34,083 bases of DNA from Ramicandelaber brevisporus (taxonomy: Eukaryota > Kickxellomycota > Ramicandelaberales > Ramicandelaberaceae), in assembly GCA_025201865.1 (NCBI GenBank), contig MU602674.1, positions 47,779 to 81,861 of the forward strand. The letters run 5' to 3'. The notes under the pieces were generated by a model. It was not told the origin of the DNA and made no database searches. It saw only the letters and a program-made list of their open reading frames with translations. This document shows, piece after piece, positions 16,453-25,793 of the stretch. The position numbers were made by a program, and so were the translations under genes. The number at the start of each line of letters is the position of its first letter. Within the stretch, counting starts at the first letter, position 1.

Positions 16453-17004
16453 ATGGCAAACGCGTCAGCCAAGCGCATCTACAGCGCCAACCAGCGCATC
16501 ATCAAGCGCACAGACACCATCTTCCTCACTGTCAACTTTTCCTACATTCTCTACCGTCTCATCATCAACTTTGACACTACAACCTCCGCAATCTGGGCGG
16601 CGTGGCTTGTGTCGCTCGCCGTTGAGGCAATGGCGTACGTGTACATTTGGAAGGCGTCGCAGCCCAAGTTTAGCCAGCGCGGCGAGTTGGTGTATGAGGG
16701 TGCCGATCTGAGCGGCACTGGAATTGTATCGTATTGCTTTGACATCATGTATGTCACGTGGTTTGTGCATCTGAGCACAATGCTGATTAGTGAAAAGCTG
16801 TGGATGGTTTATCTGTGTATCCCGGTTTATGCAGCCATGAAGTTGGGCGGCGTGGCGTTCCCCATGTTGCGGACGATCTTTGGAGGCATTGCGGGCAATC
16901 CCGAGCACGCTGCATTCCAGCAGCAGCAGCAGCAATATCAACAGCAACAGCAACAGCAACAACACCAGCAACCACGTCAGAAGCGCCATGTGGTTAGGAG
17001 ATAA
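16453..17004 (+). CDS. SND2: Snd2/TMEM208-type ER membrane protein
   Basis: 183 residues from ATG 16453 (MANASAKRIYSANQRII). In-frame ATGs upstream fall in a low-complexity leader and would spoil the short cytosolic N-terminus of the family. Snd2 belongs to the SRP-independent route that delivers membrane proteins to the ER. Hydrophobic segments lie at about 23-40, 47-66, 94-112 and 116-137, with the conserved start (KRI...N...I), VYIWKASQPKF and DLSGTGIVSYCFDIMYVTWFV. The tail is polyQ (156-177) and ends RQKRHVVRR; such basic Snd2 tails are thought to help ribosome contact. Orthology to TMEM208 is clear from topology and motifs. Confidence 0.85.
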   Translation: MANASAKRIYSANQRIIKRTDTIFLTVNFSYILYRLIINFDTTTSAIWAAWLVSLAVEAMAYVYIWKASQPKFSQRGELVYEGADLSGTGIVSYCFDIMYVTWFVHLSTMLISEKLWMVYLCIPVYAAMKLGGVAFPMLRTIFGGIAGNPEHAAFQQQQQQYQQQQQQQQHQQPRQKRHVVRR

Positions 17005-17068
17005 CTTTATTTAGTATATAGTGTATGCATGTATTTAGTACTATACTTGTGTATTTGTGCATGTTTTT

Positions 17069-17102
17069 GTATGTATGTATGTATGTATGTATGTATGTAT
17101 GT
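17069..17102. repeat. (GTAT)n microsatellite
   Basis: About 8.5 uninterrupted GTAT units, directly visible, in the 3' flank of SND2. Confidence 0.95.
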
Positions 17103-17923
17103 GCATATAGCTTGTACATGAATTCCCACAGTCAATTTTAACAACCTTATTTCTAGACTGGAGTGGCTGGCTTGCTAGTTTGCCAGCTCACATAGTGTGA
17201 GAGAGTGAGAGAGTGAGGGTGTGCGATACAGTCACTCGCAAACGAGGCTGGTGACATAGCACGAGTAGGAGCGTGAGTGTGCGAAAGGTCCGGCTGAAGC
17301 AGCGCATTCATCAGTAGCTGCAGCAGCAGTCGCGTAGTCGTGCAGTCGTGGTAGTGGCTGTGGTAGTGGTAGCAGTAGAAGTGGTAGCCGCTACTCTCGC
17401 GAATGTCGTTTGCATGGCGCACGAGTGACTACCACACTTTTTACTGGTTGAGCATTTTTTCTTTCTCTTTTAATTTTGCTTCCACGATTCACAGTGGGCG
17501 GAGCTTATTGCCGCTGGTCAGGAACCTTGCATCGTGTGCACCGTCAAATCAACACTACCTCGTCACCCATTTTTCGCCTGTCGCTTGCCTGCTTGCTTGC
17601 TCGCCTTGCTCCGACAAAACAACAGCGCAAAAAAAGAAAGAAAGAAAGAAAGGAAGAAAGAATCGGAATAGCAGTACACGCGACTACACACACCGTACAA
17701 CCCTCTATTCTCTCTCTTTCTCTCTCTCTCTCACTTTATCGCTGTCTCTGCTTCTCCCATTCATCGTCTCCTGCGAACTTCTCCAAACTTTAGCATTCCA
17801 ATACGCATATACACACACTCTCTCACTCACTGCTGTTACCGTCCGCAGAGTTGCTCGTTCAAAGTTTGCAGAGCACACAGCTTCTCCTTTACTTTGCGTA
17901 GTCAGTCAGTCAGTTGGTCGGCC

Positions 17924-17956
17924 ACTCGAACTCGAACTCGAACTCGAACTCGAACT
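17924..17956. repeat. (ACTCGA)n hexanucleotide repeat
   Basis: About five and a half perfect units of ACTCGA in the leader of the Sec7 gene. Confidence 0.9.
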
Positions 17957-18481
17957 TCCTCGTCTTCTTTCTTCGTCGTCGTCACTGTCGTTGTCGTTGT
18001 CGTCGTTGTCGTTGTCGTCGTCCTGTTCATTCTCTCTAGTGCAGTCTCCTTTCTCCTGTGTGCTATATTCTGTGTGCTACACTCTGTCTATCTATCTCGC
18101 TATTTCGCTATCTTGCTTTCTATCTCTTGCCCTCATTGTGCTATCTTTCTTTCTATTGCTGTTACTGCAGCTATTCATAATCCATCTCCTTCCCCATCTC
18201 TATATCCACTTCTATATCTATCATCGTAATCGTCATCATCATCGTCATCTCCATTCTCACTCGGCCAGGTGCATCTTCTTCTGTATCTCTTCCATATTCC
18301 CACACTCAACTCAGTCCCAATCTTCTCCAATACACGCGCGTTTTAACTGTTACTGTCGTTGTTACTGTTGTTGCTGCTGCTGTTATTGTTAGTGGCTGAT
18401 ATTGTAACTCGAGTGTGAGAACTCCTTTCTTTCTTTCTCTCTTTCTTTCTTCTTTGAGCCGATATTTGGCAAAGAGACCCA

Positions 18482-21400
18482 ATGGAGAGCTCTTTAGCAG
18501 CTGCTTCTCTCTCAGCAGCCGTTTCTTCCTCTCACAACAATACCACTAGCAGCACTAGCAACAGTAACAGTAACAGCAGTAATAACAACAACAACAACAG
18601 TAGTAGCAGTGGTGGTGGCTCAGTTGCTGGGTTCTTGTTCTCGCGCAAATCAACAGCTTCCCTTCTACGCAAAAAGTCTACTATTATCTCCTCTTCGTCT
18701 GCTGCGTCTATATACGACAGCGCGTCTTCAGCTCACCAACAACAACAAGCGAGTAGTATCCCACCTGTACCACAGTTGACTACCGGCAGCAGTGGTATTA
18801 GCAACACGAGTGCTCGACCAACAACGTCCAAATCCACGCACCAACCAACAGCTTCCAGCGAGGTTCAACAAAAGCCACAATCAACAATTGGATACCTATT
18901 TGATAACAGCTCGCCAGCCAGAGCGCGTCGTATGAACAGTATGGCTGACTTGAGACCAAGAACTCGATTGGATTCCAGCGCTCTCGATCATTCCACAATG
19001 CCTGCTCTCAATTTATCAAACTCTAACCAATCAAACGGTGGCACTAGCAACTCTAGCACTAGCGGAGGCGGAGGTGGATTTGCGTCGTCGTTCTTGAAGC
19101 TCTTTGCATCTGGTACGCCACGTGCACAGCTGCAGCAGCAACAACAACAGCAACATCAACAGCAACAACAGCGCACCGTGTCAGCTGCAATTGGACAGTC
19201 TCAACAACTGCATCCCGCAGTGCCATCAAGACCCTCTGTTGCATTGACACATTCTGCAGATGCTCACGCTGAGAATAGCAGCACATCAAATGGTGGTGAT
19301 GACGTAGCTGTTGGTAGTCGGCGAGCCACTGTGGCATCACCTTTAGTGCGGCGTTCAATTTCAATGGGACATGGATTGGCTCCATCGTCACGTACGCTGA
19401 ACTCCCCAACAATGCTTCCATCCATGGCTAATACGAATTCGCCTGCTCTGACCGCATACACTCATCTACAGAAAACTAGCAATGCGAGTAGCATTGCAAT
19501 GACTACATCTGACGAATCAAGTGGACCACGATCCAGCGCTATCAACACCACTGCAACATTAGTAACCGAAAATGGTTCTGCGATGGTGGCGGCGACAACG
19601 GCACCTGCACCAGCATCAGCATCAGCAAATACGAATTCGTCTGTGTCGAATGAGCCATACTTTCCTCCATTGTTTAAGGATTTTGATCACATGGGATCTT
19701 CTTCATCATCATCACTATCCCGTAATGCTACTGCGCTTAAGCCAAGCCATCAGTATCAGCAAAGACAGCACCAGCAGCAGCACCACCATCAGCAGCAGCT
19801 TGGTCAATTTGTTCCACCGATTGCATCAAATGTAGCATCTGGAGAATCTGCAATGAATGCGTATTCATCAGAGTCAGGAACAGGACGTAATGTGAGACCG
19901 CCGCCACTCACAGTGACAACATTGAATGACATTGGGGGAAACAGTTTGCCATCATCAATATCTGGAATGAGTCAGCTGTCGCCATCTTCCTCAGTGATGT
20001 TGGATCCACAGTCTGCACTGCGCTCTCCGGCTTCAACCATTCTCTCTGTCTTATCTGGAAGTGATTCTGCCAGTAACCACATCAATAACAGTAATAATAT
20101 TCAGGGTGTAACGAGTGGCGACAATAATAACTCTATCTCTATCAATGGTGGTAGCATTGGTGGCGGTGGTGGTACAATTACGCGGGCAGCAAGCACTCAG
20201 ATTAGCAGAAATATTATGGCAACAACTTCCAGTGGCTCACTTGCAATGATGGATGGCAGTAACAATAACAGTGGGATCGATAGTGCCATAGTGAATCCAC
20301 ATTTGTTTTCACAGTCCATTGCGCACATTCCTCAATCGTCTTCGTCTTCATCCTCAGCTCAGCAAGAACAGCAGCAGAGTCGTAAGCTATCACACAAGCC
20401 ATCATCATTTTGGAAGCTGTTCAGAAGAGGCTCGGTCCATTTACAAAATCAACAGCAACAGCAAGCTCCCGATATGCCATCCTTGCCGTTATCTTTAACT
20501 GAACACTCTTCCAATACAAGTGCACATATCAGTACTATTACTAGTCAACCCCTGGATCTACATCAGTCTCAGTCTCAGTCTCAGTCTCAGTCTTCCACTT
20601 CAGTCAACCCAACAATTGAGAGACTAGGAGGAGCAACAACAGCAACAACAACAGCAACAGCGGGAGTTGTAGTAAAAGAGTCAGTCAACAATGAGCCACA
20701 GCTTCCTGTAACATCAAAAACAACTCTCAGTCTGAACCAACCCTCAGATGTAAACAACTCTCAAACTTTAACTCGGTCACTGCATACATTATCATCAACA
20801 ACAGCAGCAACAGCAAATACCAGCAGCAACAACAATAACACAGCAGTTGGAGAAGCATCAATGGTCTGGGAGCTTCCAGAAGTTGACCAATCACCGTTCT
20901 CAATGTCAAAGTCAGTTACTCCACGTCCCTCATTTGGGTCGTCTCAGCCACATCTTGTGTCTCGCTCTCCAACTGGATTGCTCACTGCGCTCAAGCCTTC
21001 TGTTGGCATTAACGCACTGCCTCATCCAAATAGCTCAATCGTCCCCATGGATTCTCTAGTATCAAACAATATTGATAATGATGGTGCAATTATAATGTCA
21101 CCTGTTGTATCTGACTCAACTATGACCTCTGCAGGATCAGCTTCAGTGCCAGCCTTGACTCAGCTGAATGATAACAATGCACCAATCCCAAGAAGACGCA
21201 ACCAGCATCAGCAGCAGCAGCAGCAACAACAACAGAATAAGCCAAGATCACATCAGAATGATAAAGTCAATGGTAGAATGTCAGCATTTGTTGGTTCAAA
21301 CGTTGACTCGGATTTGAATACTGCGAGAGATGTTCAGAGTGCTGGTCCTGAAGATGAGTCTGATCCACTGTGGAGAGTTTGGAAAAGACTGTCTCTTGTT

Positions 21401-24400
21401 TTGCCTCCAAATTTCAACCTCACTTTGGATGATACAGCAGATCCATCTGCATCTCTAGCCGATGATGCTGTTGATGTTAGCAATGCAAGTGATGTATACT
21501 CTGACAATGGGTCGCGTGCATCGTTGTCAAAGCCTAATGGCACATCTGGTGGTAAAATTGTCAAATTGGATATTATTCACGAAGGCGACAGTGGTGGATT
21601 GGCACTTTGTGATGAAGAAGATGATGAGGCTGATAATGGCAGTCGCAGTGGTATTGCTAGTAGACCCAGCATCACACTTGCTCTTGATAACGATAATATC
21701 CATATTAATGATGAGAATGATGATGGGAATGATGGAATCAATAGTAGTAACGAAGAGGGCAGTAGTGAACTTCCTGGTGTGTTGCGCAGCGTCAGTGGAG
21801 ATGAAATTAATCCTGCAGCCATTGAAGATGCATTTACTGCGGTCTTAAACAGTTTATCAAATCCACCATCTCAGGCAGCATCCCCTCAACTTGTAGCTCC
21901 AGCAGTTGAACCGTCATCTCAGCCAAGCACTCGAATGTCAACTGTGTCAAATGGACTTGGACTGGCAATTGGCCACTCTGTGTCATCTCCATCGGCTCTC
22001 AACAGCCCCACATCAGTTTCACCAGCAGTTCCAGTTCCAGTGACACATCGTGTGTTGACAGCAACCAGTTCGGATGGCGGCGCATCCATTTACCACGATG
22101 CAACCTCTGCTCCATTTGCATCAACCCCAACCCCAACTGGTTTAACTCTGAATGCATCTTCAGCTGCTGCTGACGAGGTTTTGCAAACGGGCGATATTGT
22201 CACTCGCTCTGTCACTTCACCTGGCGTTTCTTCTGCCAATGATATGACAGCAGATGCAATTGGCCGAACTGCTTCTGCTTCAGCTGCACTTCCCTCTGTA
22301 TTGTCATCCAAGTCATCTCCTGTTGCAGCCAGCAGTGAACCAGTTGCACAGTCTGAGACCTCTGCCACTGATGAAGCTACCACAACAGCCACAGCTGCGG
22401 TTGCAGTTGTTGATGACATTCCGGTGCTTGAACCAGTGCCTACAGAAGAGCAACTTCGTGCGGATGCTCAGCAGCTTGCTTCGCTAATGTTCCATCATCC
22501 AATTGCATATATTGCTAGCAACTCTCGTCCATCATCTGGGTCAGGCTCATCGTCCAAAGAAGTTGATCCAATTTGTGAGTTCCTGGGCAAAGCCACAGTT
22601 GAGTCCAAGCGAGTTCTTGAATGCTACATGGAGCTATTTGACTTTAAGGGACTCAAATTGGACGAGGCATTCCGTATGCTGTGTTCTCGGCTGAGATTGC
22701 GAGCTGAAACTCAAATCATTGACCGAGTGTTGGAAGGGTTTGCGAGAAGATATGCGGATGGATTGATTGCCACTCCGGCTCGCAAGTTCAACTCAATGCA
22801 CGGAATGGCGTGGGATGGAGTTGATTCAATTCATGCAGTCACTTTCAGTTTGTTGTTGTTGAACACTGATTTGCATATGGCCCAAGGCAATGAGAAGATG
22901 AAGAGAGATGCATTCATTAGAAACACCATTGACACTATCAGAGCATTCAAAGAATCATCGTTAAAGGCTGCATCTGCAAATGGCGGCGGTGGCAAGATTG
23001 TGGAGCCATTGTCCAGCTCGCATGTTGCGTTATTAACAGCTGCTCTCAAAGAAATTTACAGCAGCATCAAATCAACCAAGATTGCACAGCCACTCTACAC
23101 TCTCCATCCAGCCTCTCGAAGAACAGCAACTCAGCCAAGCGCTGGTAGTACACCTGCATCTTCCCTACAGTCTGCTACAGCGTCAGTGGTGAGCTCCTCT
23201 GTATCATCAAGTGGCTCAGTCTTTGGCGGCGGCTCATCGGCGACCCCATCTCGGCCAGGAAGTATCATCAGTCAGCGTCTGCTGGCTCCTATCCACCGTT
23301 CAAAGTCAGAGTCTGCAATGCCTCCAAACTCGAACGAGAATCGGTCTTCTGTTGTATATCCTCCAATGCCTCCCTTACCACATGCACTTGCATCTCAGCA
23401 CCAACAGCAACATTCATCGTCAAAGTCCACCACATCCACTCCACAGTCACGTGTTCAACAGTCCAGCATCATTTCGCCAGCCATGCGCACACCTGCCTCT
23501 GGCGAAGGCACTGAGCGTCTATACTCGTCATCAGCCTCCGTGCGCACCACTGCCACTGGTATGTCTGCTTTGACTACTGCTCCATCTGCCTTCCTCGCCA
23601 ACCATACCACCAGCAACTCAGATGCATTCGCACAGCACATGCTTGGTGCATCTGCCTCTGGCGTCCCCATCTCGCCTACATCAGCCAACATGCATCAAAA
23701 CGGCTCGGCTGGCGATGCTCATGATGCTGCTGAGATCCATCACACCGCCGATGCTGTTGGCCGCATGAGTGCCTCGCTGCTGTCTCGGGTTCGCCGCAAT
23801 GGTCGTGAACCATCCACGGGAGGAAACGATGCTGTTACCAACGCCGCCATGGCTGCTGCGCGTGCCGCGGTTGTCGCAACTACTGCCAATGAACGTCAGC
23901 ACATGCGCGCTGGAATTCTAGTTCGCAAACATCTATTTGAGCGCACTGGTCGCAAAGCCTCAAATCGACAGTGGCGGCAGTGCTATGTTGTTCTTGAACG
24001 AGGCGATTTGGGCATGTACAAACCTGCTGTTGAATCTCCAGCCTTCTCGATGACATCAACATCAGCCTCCTCGCAGCAGCAGCAAAAGCATAAACAGCAG
24101 CAGCAACAGCAACAGCAGCAACAACAACAGCAGAGCGTGTACCAGTACACTGACTTTTCGCTCCAGCTTGGTCACGTATCATTACGGCATGCATTGGCTC
24201 AGGTGCTGCCACCGCCTGGCTATTCTCGCACTCGCCAGCATGTGTTTGCTCTCCAGCTACCCAGCGGTGGTGTTTATTTGTTCCAAGCTGAGTCTGCTGA
24301 GGATTTGAAACGGTGGGTTGAGAGTTGTAATTATTGGGCTGCTCGTGAAAGCAAGGAGCCGTTGCTTGGCAGTTTGGACAATGTCGACTATGGATGGGAT

Positions 24401-25366
24401 GAATTGATGGCTGCTGAAATAGCTGCTGCCTCTTCTTCCGGCGACTCGCGCGCATCCACCTCAACAATCAACAGCGGTGGCCGTGGTCCATCGTTCAGCG
24501 TCAACCAAGCTGGCACTGTCACGCTGCGTCCATCCACGTCTCGCTCTTCCAAGTACACTGGCAAAGTCAGCTCCAGCTTCTTGTCTCGATACACTGGTGC
24601 CAATGCATCAGGCGATCTCCCAGCTGCTGCCATTCAAGAGTGGATTCCACCTCCGCATTCCATGATTCGCTCACCTCACGAACCATCCACACAGCTGCAC
24701 GCTCTCTTGCGCACCATCTCCCACCTTGACCATGCATTGGTGTCGCACAAGTCACTATATGCCACCCTAGGCATTCGATTCCCGAACAACAAGAGTGCCA
24801 TCTACCAGAAGGCGTTTGCTAACTGGGAACGTCGGTCGCAGTATCTGCTACGCGAGTTGATCAAGTACCAAACGTATGCTGACTGCTTGAAGAGCGCCAT
24901 CGACAAAGGTGCCAATGATCAAGGCGTTCCAACCGCCGCTGTCATGGCTGCTAATCTGGCATCTGAAAGCGGCTCTGCGAACAACGCTATCTCAGATGCA
25001 GCAGTTGCTCCCTTGGATAATGAAGTTGACATGCTGGACTCAGATTCTTTGCACGACCGAAGCTCGTCCATTGCCACCGCCTCCATCGGTCCAAACTCGC
25101 CAGTCGGAGTCCTTCAGGATCGTCCACTGACTGCCCATTCCACGAGCAGTCTGGCCGCTACTGGTGGCACTAATTCTGCTGCCATGAATGTCATCTCGCC
25201 ATTGATTCCTCGCCGTGGCTCGTCGTACCAAGTTGCATCTGCTACATCTCCGCTAGCTGTAAGTGATGAGACTTTGCCGCCATACCCACCAATGCTCGCA
25301 ATCACCTCATCATCACCAGCAACACCATCGGCTGTTGTATCTGATCGTCATCAAATAAAAAAATAA
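18482..25366 (+). CDS. Sec7-PH Arf guanine-nucleotide exchange factor (Syt1/EFA6-like)
   Basis: 2294 residues, single exon. It probably activates Arf-family GTPases at the plasma membrane or endosomes. Residues 1-1300 are Ser/Asn/Gln-rich and disordered, with basic-aromatic islands such as SSFWKLFRRGS. The Sec7 domain lies at about 1320-1520: DPICEFLGK, the signature LRLRAETQIIDRVLEGFARRY with the catalytic glutamic finger E1409 kept, and FSLLLLNTDLH. A PH domain follows at about 1805-1957 (RAGILVRKHLFERTGRK.SNRQWRQCYVVLERGDLGMYK ... VYLFQAESAEDLKRWVESCNYWAA), split by polyQ at about 1864-1884. A helical segment (about 2070-2141, LRTISHLDHALVSHKSLY ... RELIKYQTYADCLKSAI) resembles the post-PH coiled coil of EFA6/Syt1. 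Sec7 followed by PH and coil points to EFA6/Syt1, not to BIG/GBF. The exact orthologue is uncertain. Confidence 0.88.
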   Translation: MESSLAAASLSAAVSSSHNNTTSSTSNSNSNSSNNNNNNSSSSGGGSVAGFLFSRKSTASLLRKKSTIISSSSAASIYDSASSAHQQQQASSIPPVPQLTTGSSGISNTSARPTTSKSTHQPTASSEVQQKPQSTIGYLFDNSSPARARRMNSMADLRPRTRLDSSALDHSTMPALNLSNSNQSNGGTSNSSTSGGGGGFASSFLKLFASGTPRAQLQQQQQQQHQQQQQRTVSAAIGQSQQLHPAVPSRPSVALTHSADAHAENSSTSNGGDDVAVGSRRATVASPLVRRSISMGHGLAPSSRTLNSPTMLPSMANTNSPALTAYTHLQKTSNASSIAMTTSDESSGPRSSAINTTATLVTENGSAMVAATTAPAPASASANTNSSVSNEPYFPPLFKDFDHMGSSSSSSLSRNATALKPSHQYQQRQHQQQHHHQQQLGQFVPPIASNVASGESAMNAYSSESGTGRNVRPPPLTVTTLNDIGGNSLPSSISGMSQLSPSSSVMLDPQSALRSPASTILSVLSGSDSASNHINNSNNIQGVTSGDNNNSISINGGSIGGGGGTITRAASTQISRNIMATTSSGSLAMMDGSNNNSGIDSAIVNPHLFSQSIAHIPQSSSSSSSAQQEQQQSRKLSHKPSSFWKLFRRGSVHLQNQQQQQAPDMPSLPLSLTEHSSNTSAHISTITSQPLDLHQSQSQSQSQSSTSVNPTIERLGGATTATTTATAGVVVKESVNNEPQLPVTSKTTLSLNQPSDVNNSQTLTRSLHTLSSTTAATANTSSNNNNTAVGEASMVWELPEVDQSPFSMSKSVTPRPSFGSSQPHLVSRSPTGLLTALKPSVGINALPHPNSSIVPMDSLVSNNIDNDGAIIMSPVVSDSTMTSAGSASVPALTQLNDNNAPIPRRRNQHQQQQQQQQQNKPRSHQNDKVNGRMSAFVGSNVDSDLNTARDVQSAGPEDESDPLWRVWKRLSLVLPPNFNLTLDDTADPSASLADDAVDVSNASDVYSDNGSRASLSKPNGTSGGKIVKLDIIHEGDSGGLALCDEEDDEADNGSRSGIASRPSITLALDNDNIHINDENDDGNDGINSSNEEGSSELPGVLRSVSGDEINPAAIEDAFTAVLNSLSNPPSQAASPQLVAPAVEPSSQPSTRMSTVSNGLGLAIGHSVSSPSALNSPTSVSPAVPVPVTHRVLTATSSDGGASIYHDATSAPFASTPTPTGLTLNASSAAADEVLQTGDIVTRSVTSPGVSSANDMTADAIGRTASASAALPSVLSSKSSPVAASSEPVAQSETSATDEATTTATAAVAVVDDIPVLEPVPTEEQLRADAQQLASLMFHHPIAYIASNSRPSSGSGSSSKEVDPICEFLGKATVESKRVLECYMELFDFKGLKLDEAFRMLCSRLRLRAETQIIDRVLEGFARRYADGLIATPARKFNSMHGMAWDGVDSIHAVTFSLLLLNTDLHMAQGNEKMKRDAFIRNTIDTIRAFKESSLKAASANGGGGKIVEPLSSSHVALLTAALKEIYSSIKSTKIAQPLYTLHPASRRTATQPSAGSTPASSLQSATASVVSSSVSSSGSVFGGGSSATPSRPGSIISQRLLAPIHRSKSESAMPPNSNENRSSVVYPPMPPLPHALASQHQQQHSSSKSTTSTPQSRVQQSSIISPAMRTPASGEGTERLYSSSASVRTTATGMSALTTAPSAFLANHTTSNSDAFAQHMLGASASGVPISPTSANMHQNGSAGDAHDAAEIHHTADAVGRMSASLLSRVRRNGREPSTGGNDAVTNAAMAAARAAVVATTANERQHMRAGILVRKHLFERTGRKASNRQWRQCYVVLERGDLGMYKPAVESPAFSMTSTSASSQQQQKHKQQQQQQQQQQQQQSVYQYTDFSLQLGHVSLRHALAQVLPPPGYSRTRQHVFALQLPSGGVYLFQAESAEDLKRWVESCNYWAARESKEPLLGSLDNVDYGWDELMAAEIAAASSSGDSRASTSTINSGGRGPSFSVNQAGTVTLRPSTSRSSKYTGKVSSSFLSRYTGANASGDLPAAAIQEWIPPPHSMIRSPHEPSTQLHALLRTISHLDHALVSHKSLYATLGIRFPNNKSAIYQKAFANWERRSQYLLRELIKYQTYADCLKSAIDKGANDQGVPTAAVMAANLASESGSANNAISDAAVAPLDNEVDMLDSDSLHDRSSSIATASIGPNSPVGVLQDRPLTAHSTSSLAATGGTNSAAMNVISPLIPRRGSSYQVASATSPLAVSDETLPPYPPMLAITSSSPATPSAVVSDRHQIKK

Positions 25367-25793
25367 CGCTCATTATTCATAATACCTTTTTCTATAACAA
25401 TCTTCACCCACCTTTTCGAGTATTCTATCGCTTTAGTACCTGTTTTCTTTCTTTTTCTTCCTCACCTTTAATTGCATAGTCTTTTTATGCTATTAACCGA
25501 TACTTTTGTCTCAAGTGTCGCTAATTATTTTATCCAAGTTTGATATGACTACTCTAACTCCCAAGTACCCGACTCTCTATTTTTAGGGATGCCGCTTTGC
25601 TTGATCACTTGTGTATTGGCTTCCTCTAACCCTGAATTCTCTCAATAGATGCCAGTTTTCTAGGGTTGTCTATTCACGACTTCCAAGCCACCTTTTCTTT
25701 CCCTCTTCCTCAACCACACTTCTCTCTTTCCTTCTCTTTCTCAACCACAACTCTCTCTTTTCCTTCAAAGTTTGCACACTCTCGCTTCGTCGT
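25367..25793. other. Spacer and CT-rich leader before the membrane J-like gene
   Basis: Contains the 3' end of the Sec7 gene and a strongly CT-rich stretch (25690-25790) that is probably the transcription start region of the next gene. In-frame ATGs at 25611 and later translate this tract and are unlikely starts. Confidence 0.5.

Larger units (their letters stand above)
17005..18481. other. Long pyrimidine-rich leader/promoter of the Sec7 gene with many microsatellites
   Basis: 1.48 kb without a credible gene. It contains (GTAT)8 (17069-17102), GAGA/GTGAG runs (17200-17225), an A/G tract (17625-17665), CT runs (17706-17735), an ACTCGA hexamer run (17924-17956) and a GTCGTT-type run (17974-18022). 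The 329-residue plus-strand frame across 17403-18392 is Ser/Leu-rich translation of these repeats. The CT-rich stretch directly before 18482 is typical of fungal promoters and transcription starts, so much of this may be a long 5' UTR. Confidence 0.5.

Noticed and set aside
17069-17102. GTAT repeat considered as CRISPR or telomere-like array
   Set aside because: Perfect 4-bp units with no spacers; it is an ordinary microsatellite.
17403-18392. 329-residue plus-strand open frame before the Sec7 gene
   Set aside because: It is translation of CT-rich and hexanucleotide repeats (Leu/Ser/Cys runs) with no domain; it lies in the presumed promoter and leader.
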